From the NCBI RefSeq assembly GCF_016427535.1, contig NZ_JAELXV010000002.1:1-64000 (forward strand): a stretch of DNA of 64,000 nucleotides. The letters are read 5' to 3'. Source of the DNA: Hymenobacter sp. BT559. GTDB taxonomy: Bacteria; Bacteroidota; Bacteroidia; Cytophagales; Hymenobacteraceae. Position 1 is the stretch's first letter. Each line of letters begins with the position of its first letter. Below, piece by piece: positions 1 through 8,228 of the stretch. The notes beneath the pieces are model-generated. The model saw nothing but the letters and a program-made list of their open reading frames with translations. It was not told the origin of the DNA and searched no databases. Both the position numbers and the translations under genes were made by a program.

Positions 1-63
1 GCGCATGACCCCACCCCCGGCCCCTCTCCCGGAGGGAGAGGGGCCGGGGGTGGGGTCATGCGC
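1..63. repeat. GC-rich perfect inverted repeat
   Basis: Two arms of about 29 bases pair perfectly around a very short loop near position 31. The arms carry a run of the type CCCCACCCCCGGCCCCT. A shorter relative with the same core lies at 51766-51812 between two genes of the SusCD locus, so this is a dispersed element. It sits downstream of the minus-strand gene at 82-528 and could also act as a terminator. The element may extend beyond the window edge. Confidence 0.75.
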
Positions 64-81
64 TCGCTATGACTTAAAAAC

Positions 82-528
82 CTACTTCAAATAATACTTA
101 CGCAGCAGCTGCATGGCGGCCGCTGCATCGTCTGCGCACACGCTGCAATTGGTGCCCACGCCATTCATAGGGCCTTCGTATTCCCAGGCGAAAGTTTTGG
201 TGGTGGCGCCGTTGGCGGAGCTCACGCGCAACGTGTTGCCGCTGGGGACTAAATATAGCGTGCGGCGGTCGGGAAACTGCACCTTGAAGCCGGCCTGGCC
301 ATTAACCCGACCTAGGCCGGCATAACGCAGTGGCACATCTACCCGGTCTTCACCGTGGGCGTAGTGAATATCGGTGCGCCGGCCAGCATTGGTCCAGAAG
401 CTGAAGTGCTCGTAGCTGGCCGTGCCGGGCTGGCCAGCACCGTAGTTGGCTACCCGGTTTTGGGCGTGGGCCGGGCAGAGGACAAGTGCTCCGAGCCCTA
501 GGGCAGTGGCAAAGGCGTAGTAGTTCAT
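82..528 (-). CDS. secreted hypothetical protein
   Basis: This encodes a 148-residue protein with an N-terminal signal peptide (MNYYAFATALG, then a hydrophobic stretch ending PAHAQ). I chose the internal ATG at 528 because it places the signal peptide at the N-terminus; a longer reading frame starts at 567 but adds a polar leader. The mature part has no motif I recognise. A C-terminal Cys-x-x-Cys (NCSVCADD) could bind metal or form a disulfide. It is probably periplasmic or surface exposed. It stands alone, divergent from the msrA-like gene. No function can be assigned. Confidence 0.6.
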   Translation of the reverse strand: MNYYAFATALGLGALVLCPAHAQNRVANYGAGQPGTASYEHFSFWTNAGRRTDIHYAHGEDRVDVPLRYAGLGRVNGQAGFKVQFPDRRTLYLVPSGNTLRVSSANGATTKTFAWEYEGPMNGVGTNCSVCADDAAAAMQLLRKYYLK

Positions 529-735
529 GGAGTGAGGCCGTCCGGTAGGCGCGGGGTGGTAAGGCAAATACTACGCAAGCCAGCGGTGTAAAGCTGCGCT
601 GCACCAACCAGATAACGGTATCAACATGAGCGTGCCGGCAGTGAACTGCGCGCCGATAAGACGTGTTTAAAAGAATCCACACGCCGGGTAGCTGGCGTAT
701 GTCATCGCCACCTGTCTTTTCTTTCGCCTCAACCC

Positions 736-1437
736 ATGACCAAGCTATTGTCGGCCGCCCTAGGCCTTGGCTTACTCGCTCTTACCGCCTGCGGCTCGCA
801 GCAGCCCGCCCAGGCGCAAACCCAAGCCCCTGCGGCCCCTTCAGCCGCGGTGCTGTCGGCCTCCACGGCGGGCTTTGCCCCCAAGAACACGGCCGGGCTG
901 GCGCAGGCCACCTTTGCCGGGGGCTGCTTTTGGGCGCAAGAGGAAGCCTTTGAGGAGCTCAAGGGCGTAAAGCAGGTAGTAAGCGGCTACGCGGGCGGCA
1001 CCGTGGCGCACCCCAGCTACGAGCAGGTGGCTGGCCAGCGCACCGGCCACGCCGAAACGGTGAATATTTACTACGACCCCAAGGTCATCAGCTACCAAAC
1101 GCTGGCCAACGTGTTTTTCACGGCCAGCCACGACCCCACGCAGCTCAACCGCCAGGGCAACGACACGGGGCCCGAGTACCGCTCGGTAGCTTTTTACCGC
1201 ACGCCCGAGGAGAAGAAGGTAATCGAGCAGACCATTGCCAAGGTGAATGCCTCGAAGCAGTACGATGCTAAAATCGTAACGCAGGTAGTGCCCTTCAAGC
1301 AGTTTTGGGATGCCGAAGACTACCACCAGGGCTACTACCGCCTGCACCCCGAAAACCCCTACATCGAAGCCGTATCGGCCCGCAAGGTCGAGCACGTGCG
1401 CAAGCTATTCCCGCAAGAGCTGAAGCAGGCGCTCTAG
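736..1437 (+). CDS. msrA: peptide-methionine (S)-S-oxide reductase, lipoprotein form
   Basis: MsrA reduces methionine-S-sulfoxide in oxidised proteins. The 233-residue product starts with a lipoprotein signal whose lipobox cysteine is C19 (LTACG), followed by an Ala/Pro/Gln-rich linker to about residue 50. The catalytic domain opens with the MsrA signature GGCFWAQE, catalytic cysteine C64. Family features downstream include GYAGG, GHAE, the DPTQLNRQGNDTG block and YHQGY. The signal indicates a membrane-anchored enzyme in the periplasm, repairing envelope proteins. A strong hairpin terminator follows directly, so the gene is probably transcribed alone. Confidence 0.93.
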   Translation: MTKLLSAALGLGLLALTACGSQQPAQAQTQAPAAPSAAVLSASTAGFAPKNTAGLAQATFAGGCFWAQEEAFEELKGVKQVVSGYAGGTVAHPSYEQVAGQRTGHAETVNIYYDPKVISYQTLANVFFTASHDPTQLNRQGNDTGPEYRSVAFYRTPEEKKVIEQTIAKVNASKQYDAKIVTQVVPFKQFWDAEDYHQGYYRLHPENPYIEAVSARKVEHVRKLFPQELKQAL

Positions 1438-1452
1438 AGCTGCTTCGCTAGC

Positions 1453-1490
1453 AAAAGGCCCCGCCAACGGTAGTTGGCGGGGCCTTTTTT
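1453..1490 (+). terminator. Rho-independent terminator after msrA
   Basis: A 12-base G+C-rich stem (GGCCCCGCCAAC with its complement) has a four-base loop and a run of six T. It begins about 15 bases after the msrA stop codon. The A-rich 5' flank makes it potentially bidirectional, so it could also serve the convergent gene at 1523-1945. Confidence 0.85.
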
Positions 1491-1522
1491 AATGTCTCGG
1501 TTTTTGGTGCTACCTAGGTAGC

Positions 1523-1945
1523 CTAGGCCAGCTGGGTGCGCCCGGCACTGGTCACTGCCGCCCATTGGCGGGCCGCTTGGGCATCGGCAAAATGCTGGGT
1601 ATCGAAGGGCAAGTGAGCGGTAGCGCGCTGCATGATGTTGTCGACGCCCATGCGGTTGAGGCCATCCTGCGACACCACTACCGCCATACGCTGCACCCCA
1701 AGCTTGGCAAATTCCGGAAACCACACTTCATTTATCCAGTCTTGGTCGGCGGGGCGAATAGTGCGTAGCAGGACATTATTAGCAATATACCCCTTCACGC
1801 GGTACTGGCGCGCCAGGCGCAGCACCTCGAGCAGTGAGGTGCGCAATTGTTCAGAATTCACGAAGCCTTGCCACTCAGTTTCGATGGTGGCGCCGGTGGG
1901 GTCGTGGTGTAGCAATAGATAAGAAGTGCGATAAACAATAGCCAT
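1523..1945 (-). CDS. STAS/SpoIIAA-like small protein
   Basis: This is a 140-residue soluble protein without signal peptide or membrane segment. I chose the ATG at 1945 (MAIVYRTSYLLL); an in-frame ATG three codons upstream is also possible. The order of secondary-structure-like segments, with an N-terminal strand pair, a helix (SLLEVLRLARQY), the segment YIANNVLLRTIRPADQDW and a C-terminal helix, resembles small SpoIIAA/STAS-like proteins common in Hymenobacter-type genomes. In those, the region after a central strand may be regulatory. No catalytic motif is seen. The family call rests on overall resemblance and is tentative. Confidence 0.5.
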   Translation of the reverse strand: MAIVYRTSYLLLHHDPTGATIETEWQGFVNSEQLRTSLLEVLRLARQYRVKGYIANNVLLRTIRPADQDWINEVWFPEFAKLGVQRMAVVVSQDGLNRMGVDNIMQRATAHLPFDTQHFADAQAARQWAAVTSAGRTQLA

Positions 1946-2055
1946 AAAATCCAACAGGCTTATTTAGTACGTAGTAAATTGAGGATTTAATTGTATGTAA
2001 ATATACAGTCCAGGTTAAGGCAGCCGAGTGTTAAGCCAGGCATACTACGTCAGTT

Positions 2056-2063
2056 TATCTTTG
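2056..2063 (+). promoter_or_regulatory. -7 promoter box for the aminotransferase gene
   Basis: TATCTTTG matches the Bacteroidota -7 consensus TAnnTTTG and lies 53 bases ahead of the ATG at 2116. No clear TTG -33 element is present at the usual spacing. Confidence 0.5.
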
Positions 2064-2115
2064 AGTACCTCTTTCCTTTTCTACGTGCCGCCGCCCCGGA
2101 CGTTACCTCGCATTT

Positions 2116-3270
2116 ATGCTGGCTTCCAAATTGCCCGATATCGGGGTTAGTATCTTCTCCCAAATGACGGCGCTGGCCCAGGAAGCCGGGGCCCTGAATC
2201 TGGCGCAGGGCTTTCCGGACTACGACCCGCCGCTGGCCCTGCGCGAGGCCCTGGCCCGCCACGCCCTGGCGCCGGGTAGCCACCAGTACGCCCCCATGCC
2301 TGGCTTGCCGCGCCTGCGCGAGGCCATAGCGGCGCAGGTAGGGCGGCTGCAGGCCGACGCGCCCGCGCCCGACCCCGCTACCGAAATTACCATTACGGCC
2401 GGGGCCACCGAGGCGCTGTATGTAGTGCTAGCCGCCGTGGTGCGCCCCGGCGACGAAGTCATTATTCTGGAGCCGGCCTACGACCTCTACGGGCCGGCTG
2501 TGCGGCTGCAGGGCGGCGTGCCGCGCTACGTGCGCCTGCCCGTCCCCGACTTTCGGCCCGACTGGGACGCCGTGCGGGCGGCCCTAGGTCCGCGCACGCG
2601 GCTCATTATGATTAATACGCCACACAACCCCAGCGGGGCCGTATTTACGGCCGCCGACTGGGAGGCGCTGGCCAACCTGGTCGACGGCACCGACGTGCTG
2701 GTGCTCTCCGACGAGGTGTACGAGCACCTAGTGTTCGACGGCGTGGCGCCGCGCAGTGCCCGCCAGCACCCGGCCCTACGGGAGCGCACCTTCGTGCTGT
2801 CGTCGTTTGGTAAAACCTACCACGCCACCGGCTGGAAGGTGGGCTACTGCCTGGCTCCGCCCGCCCTCAGCACCGAGGTGCGGCGGGTGCACCAGTTCGT
2901 GACCTTTGCCGTGAGCACGCCCACCCAGCACGCCCTGGCCGATGTACTGGCCGCCGACCCTGCCGATGCGCACGCCCGCGGCTTAGCCGGGTTTTATCAA
3001 GCCAAGCGCGATGCTTTTCGGCAGCTGCTAGCGGGCACGGGCTGGCAGCTGCTGCCGGTGCCGGGTGGCTACTTTCAGCTGGCGGGTTACCGGCAGTACT
3101 CCCAGGCCGGCGACGTGGCGTTTGCCACCGAGTTGGCGCGCACGTGGGGCGTGGCGGTAGTGCCTGTGTCGGCCTTCTACCACGATGGATACGACCCTGG
3201 TTTCGTGCGATTTTGCTTTGCCAAGGAGCTGCCTACGTTGGAAGCCGCTGCTGCCCGCTTGCGCCGATAA
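2116..3270 (+). CDS. methionine aminotransferase-like class I/II aminotransferase
   Basis: This is a 384-residue PLP-dependent enzyme of fold type I. The N-terminus (PDIGVSIFSQMTALA, then LAQGFPD) is typical of the YbdL/glutamine transaminase K group, which transaminate methionine and glutamine. The PLP lysine is K233 in SSFGKTYHATGWK. Other landmarks are NTPHNPSG near residues 168-175 and LSDEVYEHL near 197-205. About 100 bases downstream lies an omega-amidase-like nitrilase, the usual partner that hydrolyses the omega-amide products. The two probably work together in methionine salvage or in clearing alpha-ketoglutaramate. The gene symbol ybdL would fit by family, but substrate use is inferred. 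Confidence 0.88.
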   Translation: MLASKLPDIGVSIFSQMTALAQEAGALNLAQGFPDYDPPLALREALARHALAPGSHQYAPMPGLPRLREAIAAQVGRLQADAPAPDPATEITITAGATEALYVVLAAVVRPGDEVIILEPAYDLYGPAVRLQGGVPRYVRLPVPDFRPDWDAVRAALGPRTRLIMINTPHNPSGAVFTAADWEALANLVDGTDVLVLSDEVYEHLVFDGVAPRSARQHPALRERTFVLSSFGKTYHATGWKVGYCLAPPALSTEVRRVHQFVTFAVSTPTQHALADVLAADPADAHARGLAGFYQAKRDAFRQLLAGTGWQLLPVPGGYFQLAGYRQYSQAGDVAFATELARTWGVAVVPVSAFYHDGYDPGFVRFCFAKELPTLEAAAARLRR

Positions 3271-3375
3271 GGCGACAGTAACGAATTTTGTAAGTAGAAT
3301 AGCAAACTATCACCTAAGCATGTGCTAATTGCACTAATTAATTACTATCGCCTTTCCTGAATACTCTTTACTCGT

Positions 3376-4164
3376 ATGACTGACTTTACTGTGTCGCTGG
3401 TGCAAACCGACCTACACTGGCACGAGCCAGCGGCCAACCGCGCCGCGCTCACCGACCAACTGGCCGCGGCCCTTGCCGGACCGGGGCTTACCGATTTGAT
3501 AGTGCTGCCCGAGATGTTTACTACCGGCTTCAGCATGGCCGCGGCGGCCCAGGCCGAGCCGGCTGAAAGTGCCACGTTGGCTTGGCTGCGCGAGCAGGCC
3601 GCTCGCTACGATGCCGTAGTGACGGGCAGCGTGATGGTAGCTGAAGGTGGGCGCTACTACAACCGCCTACTGTGGGTGCGCCCCGATGGCAGCTACAGCG
3701 CCTACGACAAGCGCCACCTGTTTCGGATGGCTGGCGAGCACGAAGTATACACGGCCGGCGCGGGCCGCCTGGTAGAAGAGTGGCGCGGCTGGCGCATTCA
3801 GCCACTGGTATGCTACGACCTGCGCTTCCCGGTGTGGAGCCGCAACCCCTCTGCCGAGCCCTACGACCTGCTGCTGTACGTGGCCAACTGGCCCCACGCC
3901 CGCGTGCATGCCTGGAAGGTGCTGCTGCAAGCGCGCGCCATCGAAAACCTGACCTACGTAGCTGGCGTGAACCGTATTGGCCTCGATGGCCTAGGGGTAG
4001 AGTACAGCGGCCACACCATGCTGCTTGACCCTAGGGGAGATTACCTGGCCCAGGCCGGCTCCATGCCTACCATTCTTACCCGCCGCCTCATGCGCCACCC
4101 TCTGCACGAGGCCCGCGAGCAGCTGTCGGCCCTGAGCGATGCCGATGCCTACGAACTCAAGTAA
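3376..4164 (+). CDS. omega-amidase-like carbon-nitrogen hydrolase (YafV type)
   Basis: This is a 262-residue nitrilase-superfamily protein. The Glu-Lys-Cys triad is visible: E46 in LPEMFTTGFSM, K112 in YDKRHLFRMAGEH, and C146 in CYDLRFPVW. The FRMAGEH block and overall length match the YafV/omega-amidase branch, which hydrolyses alpha-ketoglutaramate and the 2-oxo-succinamate type amides made by glutamine-dependent transaminases. It is cytoplasmic (no signal). It follows the methionine aminotransferase on the same strand, 105 bases downstream, and ends in a 26-bp perfect inverted repeat that begins within the stop codon. Confidence 0.9.
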   Translation: MTDFTVSLVQTDLHWHEPAANRAALTDQLAAALAGPGLTDLIVLPEMFTTGFSMAAAAQAEPAESATLAWLREQAARYDAVVTGSVMVAEGGRYYNRLLWVRPDGSYSAYDKRHLFRMAGEHEVYTAGAGRLVEEWRGWRIQPLVCYDLRFPVWSRNPSAEPYDLLLYVANWPHARVHAWKVLLQARAIENLTYVAGVNRIGLDGLGVEYSGHTMLLDPRGDYLAQAGSMPTILTRRLMRHPLHEAREQLSALSDADAYELK

Positions 4165-4220
4165 GCGCTAAGAGAGAAGGCCAGGATGCACTCCGCATCC
4201 TGGCCTTCTCTCTTAGCGCT
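4164..4220. terminator. 26-bp perfect inverted repeat between convergent genes
   Basis: The arms 4164-4189 and 4195-4220 pair perfectly with a five-base loop. The repeat starts at the last base of the omega-amidase stop codon and ends just before the stop of the convergent FG-GAP gene, so it probably terminates both. It lacks a long T run and is much longer than needed for termination, like the other long inverted repeats in the window. Confidence 0.75.
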
Positions 4221-4227
4221 AGTATAG

Positions 4228-6603
4228 CTATTTCACTAGCAGCTTGCGAGTGGCTGCCGCCCCATCGCTGGCCGTGACTTGCACCACGTACATGCCGGGC
4301 GCGAGGCCGCCTAGGTCGAGGGTGCGGGTGCGCCGCGGTGTGGCATCTTGGCGCACCAAGCGGCCCGTGAGGTCGAATAGGCGCAGGCTGGTGAGCTGGG
4401 CCGTTTCAACGGTTACGGCGTCGGTAGGGCTGGCGGGGTTAGGGTATACCCCTAGGGCCACGGCCGGGGCGGCGGGCGGCTCGGCGGCCAGCGGAGTCTC
4501 GCGCCCCGTGACGTAGCTCACAATGCCGCCCGTTTCGGTGCCGATGTACAGCTCGGGCGTGCCATCCTGGTTGAGGTCGGCGGCGGCGGGGGCGTAGTGC
4601 AGCAGCGTGCCGTGGCCAAGCTGCGCGGCGTAGTAGCGGCTGGTGAGCTTATTATAAAACAAGTCGGTACGCTCCGTGAAGGCCGCGCCCTGGTTGCGGA
4701 AGTCGCTGTAGAAGCGCACCGTGCCCGCCCCGCTTACCGTGAGCAGGTCGGGGCGGCCGTCGCCGTCGAAGTCGGCCACGGTTGGGGCCAGGTTGATGAG
4801 GCGGGCGCCATTATTGCGCAGCTGGCCGTAGTCATTATTAGCCAGCGCAAACAGACTGTTGGTGGCCACGCCCGCGCCCTGGTTGCGGTAATAGCGCAGG
4901 CTGGAGCCGGGCTCGCTGGTGTCGTTGGTGCCGAGCAGCAGGTCTACGTAGCCGTCGCCATCCACATCAAAAAAGCACGGCGTATCGCCCGCGTAGGTGG
5001 CGATGGCGCCGGTGCCACCCGTGCCCTGGGGCCGGAAATAGTCGTCGGCCGCGGCGTTAAAAACGGCCGCTTGCCCTGCCCCGGCCTGGTTGAGCCGGAA
5101 GTGCAGCCGGTTGCTGCTGCCCGCGTACACCGAGTACACTAGGTCGAGGGCCCCGTCGCGGTTGAGGTCTACCAAGGCCGGGCGCAGGCTCTCGAAACGG
5201 CTGGCCGGTGTGAGCGCGGCCGTGGCCGCCAGCCCTAAGTAATCGTCGGTAACGAGCCGGAACACGGGGCGGCGGGCCGTGCCTACGTTGCGATAGTAAT
5301 AGATACTGCTGCGGTAGTAGCCGTTCACCTGGTCACCCTGCGAGCCTACCAGCATGTCGGTAAGCCCGTCGCCGTCGAGGTCGCCGAAGGCTGGGGCCGC
5401 GCCCTCGCTCACATCGAGCATATCATTTTGCAAAAAGCCATCGCTCACCTGGCTATAGGTGGGCAGGGCGCCCGCCCCGCCGCCGCTCGTGAGGCGGTAC
5501 TGGCGCACGGTGCGGCGCATGCTCACGCGGTCGTCTTGGTTGGTAATCTGGTTGGGTGCTACCACTAGGTCGGGCGCGCCATCTAGGTCAGCATCAAAGA
5601 TGTAGGGCGCTGGATATACCGAAGTAGCCAAGGGTGTGGCCAAGGGAAAAGCGCTGCTGATGCCTGCCAGCGTGAAGGTGGCGTCCGTGCTGCTGCTGCC
5701 CGTATTGAGCAGCCGCGATAGCTGCGGGCAGTTGTCGCGGCCATCGAGCAGGTCGAGCACGCCGTCGCCGTTGAGGTCTGCGAGCAGCACGTTGTGGCCC
5801 ATGCTGTGCATGATTTTGGTGGTGCCGTCGCCCGGTATGGGGCCCATTACGCGCCGGGCCTGGCACTGGGCTACCCCATTGGGCTGGTACATAGCGCAGT
5901 CGGGGCACGCCGAAAGCTTGCCCCAGTAGTTCGTAGCCTGCCGAAACGAACTTAGGTCGGTGCACGGCCCGGTGCCCGTGTTCAGGTACAGCTCTAGGTT
6001 GGTTGAAGCTGCAAAATCGTAGGTGAGGATATCGAGCCGGCCGTCGCCGTTCACGTCCTGCACCGCCGGCACGTTGTAGTAGCCCGAATTGATGTTGACG
6101 TTAAGCGTGCTGGAGAGGGCAAAGCCTAGCTCGGCGTTGGCCAGCACAAACTGTGGGCTGCCGCTGGCCGAGCCTTCGTTGTGAAACACCCGGATGTTAC
6201 CGCCCTCCACGTAGGTAAAAATATCGGGCCGGCCATCGCAGTCATAATCGCGCAGTGCCACCCAGCTGGCTAGGTCATTCGGAAAGGCATTCTCGTACAC
6301 CGGAGCGTACTGCCAGCGCCGCCCGCCGCCCGCCGCCACGTTCAGAAAGGTATAGCTGCGCGACGCCTCGCGGTCAAAGACGTACAGGTCGAGTTGGCCA
6401 TCGCCGTTCAGGTCTATGTTGCTGAATTGTGGAGCGTTGAGGCCGCCCGCCCAGGCGTGGGGCAGCGTATCGGTGCCCTGCACTAGCCGAGCTACACTGC
6501 CAAACTCGAAGCCAAACCGGGCACCCGTCGTTTGCGCTTGGGCTGACTGCCCGCCCAGTGATAAAGCCCAGCTAATGAGCAGCAAAAGTAGAGAGCGAGC
6601 CAT
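4228..6603 (-). CDS. FG-GAP/VCBS repeat protein with T9SS sorting tail
   Basis: This is a 791-residue secreted protein. An N-terminal signal peptide ends near residue 23 (LGGQSAQAQ). The body carries about ten calcium-binding motifs of the type D-x-N/D-x-D-G-x-x-D, for example DLNGDGQLDLY, DVNGDGRLDIL and DFDGDGRPDLL, spaced as in FG-GAP/VCBS beta-propellers. The last 75 or so residues form a type A T9SS sorting domain, with YPNPASP, LRLFDLTGR, GLAPGMYVVQV and a terminal RKLLVK. The protein should therefore be exported by Sec, secreted by T9SS and anchored at the surface. Such propellers usually mediate binding or adhesion; no enzyme domain is visible. Confidence 0.9.
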   Translation of the reverse strand: MARSLLLLLISWALSLGGQSAQAQTTGARFGFEFGSVARLVQGTDTLPHAWAGGLNAPQFSNIDLNGDGQLDLYVFDREASRSYTFLNVAAGGGRRWQYAPVYENAFPNDLASWVALRDYDCDGRPDIFTYVEGGNIRVFHNEGSASGSPQFVLANAELGFALSSTLNVNINSGYYNVPAVQDVNGDGRLDILTYDFAASTNLELYLNTGTGPCTDLSSFRQATNYWGKLSACPDCAMYQPNGVAQCQARRVMGPIPGDGTTKIMHSMGHNVLLADLNGDGVLDLLDGRDNCPQLSRLLNTGSSSTDATFTLAGISSAFPLATPLATSVYPAPYIFDADLDGAPDLVVAPNQITNQDDRVSMRRTVRQYRLTSGGGAGALPTYSQVSDGFLQNDMLDVSEGAAPAFGDLDGDGLTDMLVGSQGDQVNGYYRSSIYYYRNVGTARRPVFRLVTDDYLGLAATAALTPASRFESLRPALVDLNRDGALDLVYSVYAGSSNRLHFRLNQAGAGQAAVFNAAADDYFRPQGTGGTGAIATYAGDTPCFFDVDGDGYVDLLLGTNDTSEPGSSLRYYRNQGAGVATNSLFALANNDYGQLRNNGARLINLAPTVADFDGDGRPDLLTVSGAGTVRFYSDFRNQGAAFTERTDLFYNKLTSRYYAAQLGHGTLLHYAPAAADLNQDGTPELYIGTETGGIVSYVTGRETPLAAEPPAAPAVALGVYPNPASPTDAVTVETAQLTSLRLFDLTGRLVRQDATPRRTRTLDLGGLAPGMYVVQVTASDGAAATRKLLVK

Positions 6604-6779
6604 AAGCAGAGGAAGGAAGCAGCGAATGAAGTGACAACCACTGGCTAACAGCTACAAGTTGCGCTTTAGCCTGCGCAAAACCAGAAAATGTAAAATCTTT
6701 TTTTGGGATTCAGTCCAGAATTTGGACTTTGTGAAAAATCTGGACTTTCTTTGTGCTAATAATAATCATATTATAATTT

Positions 6780-8189
6780 ATGAAAAGACTATTATTTGCT
6801 GTAATAATTATAATTTCAGGTAGTAAATCCCGTGCACAGGGCACGGTCAATTACGTCACAGAAATAGTTACTGACTACGGCAAGTTTTGGCGTAGTGGCA
6901 CTGGTACCACCGGCAATGCACCTCTTAGCGCTACCAAGCCCGACAACTCGCACAATCTGATAGCTTTTTCGCTGGATGGCGTGCGCTACGCTACCGGTGT
7001 CAACGACGAGCTGTTGAAGGCCAACGAGCTGACGTACAAGCCAGGGCGATACCAAGCCTTGTCGGTAGATGGGCTTACATCTTCGACCGTCATCAACTCC
7101 AACACTAAAGTCGGCCTGGGGCAGCTCTACGACAAGGTGCACAACGGGCCGAGCTCGCCACCGCCCACCGGCGGCTACGAGCGCTACCTCAGCGACGGCG
7201 TGCAGGGCCTCGACCTAGGTACCGGAGTGGCCAACCTGCCGGCGGGCACGCTCACCTTTGCCGTCAGCTCGGTGGCCCAAGCGGCCATCGGCGATGGGGT
7301 GCCTGATGTGCTCGTGACCCAGTTTGCCTCGCCCGATACGGGGGGTGATAAATACCAGTTCTTGGATGCCAGCGGCAAAGCGGTGGGCACCGCCGTCACG
7401 GTGGTATTCGTGAACGTGCCGGTGGTAGGAAATTGGATGGCTGATTTTTATGAGGCTTCGCAAAGCCCCATGACCCTGGGCACAGGCTTCACCAACACGG
7501 GTCGCGACCTACGCCTGTGGGCGGCCGATTTTTCTTCGTTCGGCATTACGGCCAGCGACTATAGCCGCATCAAGAGCTTTCAGATAACGCTGAACGGCAG
7601 CAGCGACCAGGCGTTTGTGGCCTATAATACGGCGGCGCTCAGCATTCAGCCCCTGCCCGTAACGCTCACCGCCTTTGCGGGCGCCGCCCAGGGGTCGGCC
7701 GTGCACCTAACCTGGCAAACCGCCAGCGAGCGCGATGCCGACGCCTTCGTGGTAGAAGCCAGCGCCGACGGTAGCACCTTTGTGCCGGTGGGCCGGGTGG
7801 CGGCGGCCGGTACCACGGCCCAGGCCCAGCGCTACGCCTTTGGCTACCAACCGCCGCAGCCGGGCCTAGGGTATTACCGCCTGCGCCAGCTCGACCACGA
7901 TGGTACCGGCTATTACTCGCCGGTGGTGGCTGTGCGCACCGGAGCGGCGGCCGTAGCAGTATTCCCAAACGTGTTCGATGAAGCCCTGACGGTACGGTTG
8001 CCGGCGGCCGGCAGCACGACCCTGGCGCTGCTGGCGCCCGATGGCCGCTTGCTTTATCAGCAGCACCTAGGTGCGTCGCCCGCGCAAGACCTAGCACTAC
8101 CCAGCCCGGCCGCGCTGCCGCCTGGCCTCTACCTGCTGCGCGTGGTGCTGGATGGCCGGGCCAGCCTGCACCGCGTGGTGAAGCAGTAG
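6780..8189 (+). CDS. secreted protein with T9SS sorting tail
   Basis: This is a 469-residue secreted protein with a short signal peptide (MKRLLFAVIIIISG). Residues 20-290 form a domain without recognised motif. From about residue 293 the sequence LPVTLTAFAGAAQG leads into a fibronectin-like block (VHLTWQTASERDADAFVVEAS, YYRLRQLDHDG), which precedes sorting tails in many Hymenobacter proteins. The end (GLYLLRVVLDGRASLHRVVKQ) is a type A T9SS tail. The start region and upstream DNA are noticeably AT-rich compared with the rest of the gene. Function of the N-terminal domain is unknown. Confidence 0.82.
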   Translation: MKRLLFAVIIIISGSKSRAQGTVNYVTEIVTDYGKFWRSGTGTTGNAPLSATKPDNSHNLIAFSLDGVRYATGVNDELLKANELTYKPGRYQALSVDGLTSSTVINSNTKVGLGQLYDKVHNGPSSPPPTGGYERYLSDGVQGLDLGTGVANLPAGTLTFAVSSVAQAAIGDGVPDVLVTQFASPDTGGDKYQFLDASGKAVGTAVTVVFVNVPVVGNWMADFYEASQSPMTLGTGFTNTGRDLRLWAADFSSFGITASDYSRIKSFQITLNGSSDQAFVAYNTAALSIQPLPVTLTAFAGAAQGSAVHLTWQTASERDADAFVVEASADGSTFVPVGRVAAAGTTAQAQRYAFGYQPPQPGLGYYRLRQLDHDGTGYYSPVVAVRTGAAAVAVFPNVFDEALTVRLPAAGSTTLALLAPDGRLLYQQHLGASPAQDLALPSPAALPPGLYLLRVVLDGRASLHRVVKQ

Positions 8190-8212
8190 CGGCTAAATAT
8201 CACCTGGGGCCC

Positions 8213-8220
8213 CACCTTTG
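8213..8220 (+). promoter_or_regulatory. -7 promoter box overlapping the murF 5' end
   Basis: CACCTTTG is one base from the TAnnTTTG consensus and lies eight bases before the ATG at 8229. It argues against the in-frame GTG at 8220 as start and predicts a nearly leaderless transcript. Confidence 0.5.
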
Positions 8221-8228
8221 TGGCCGTA

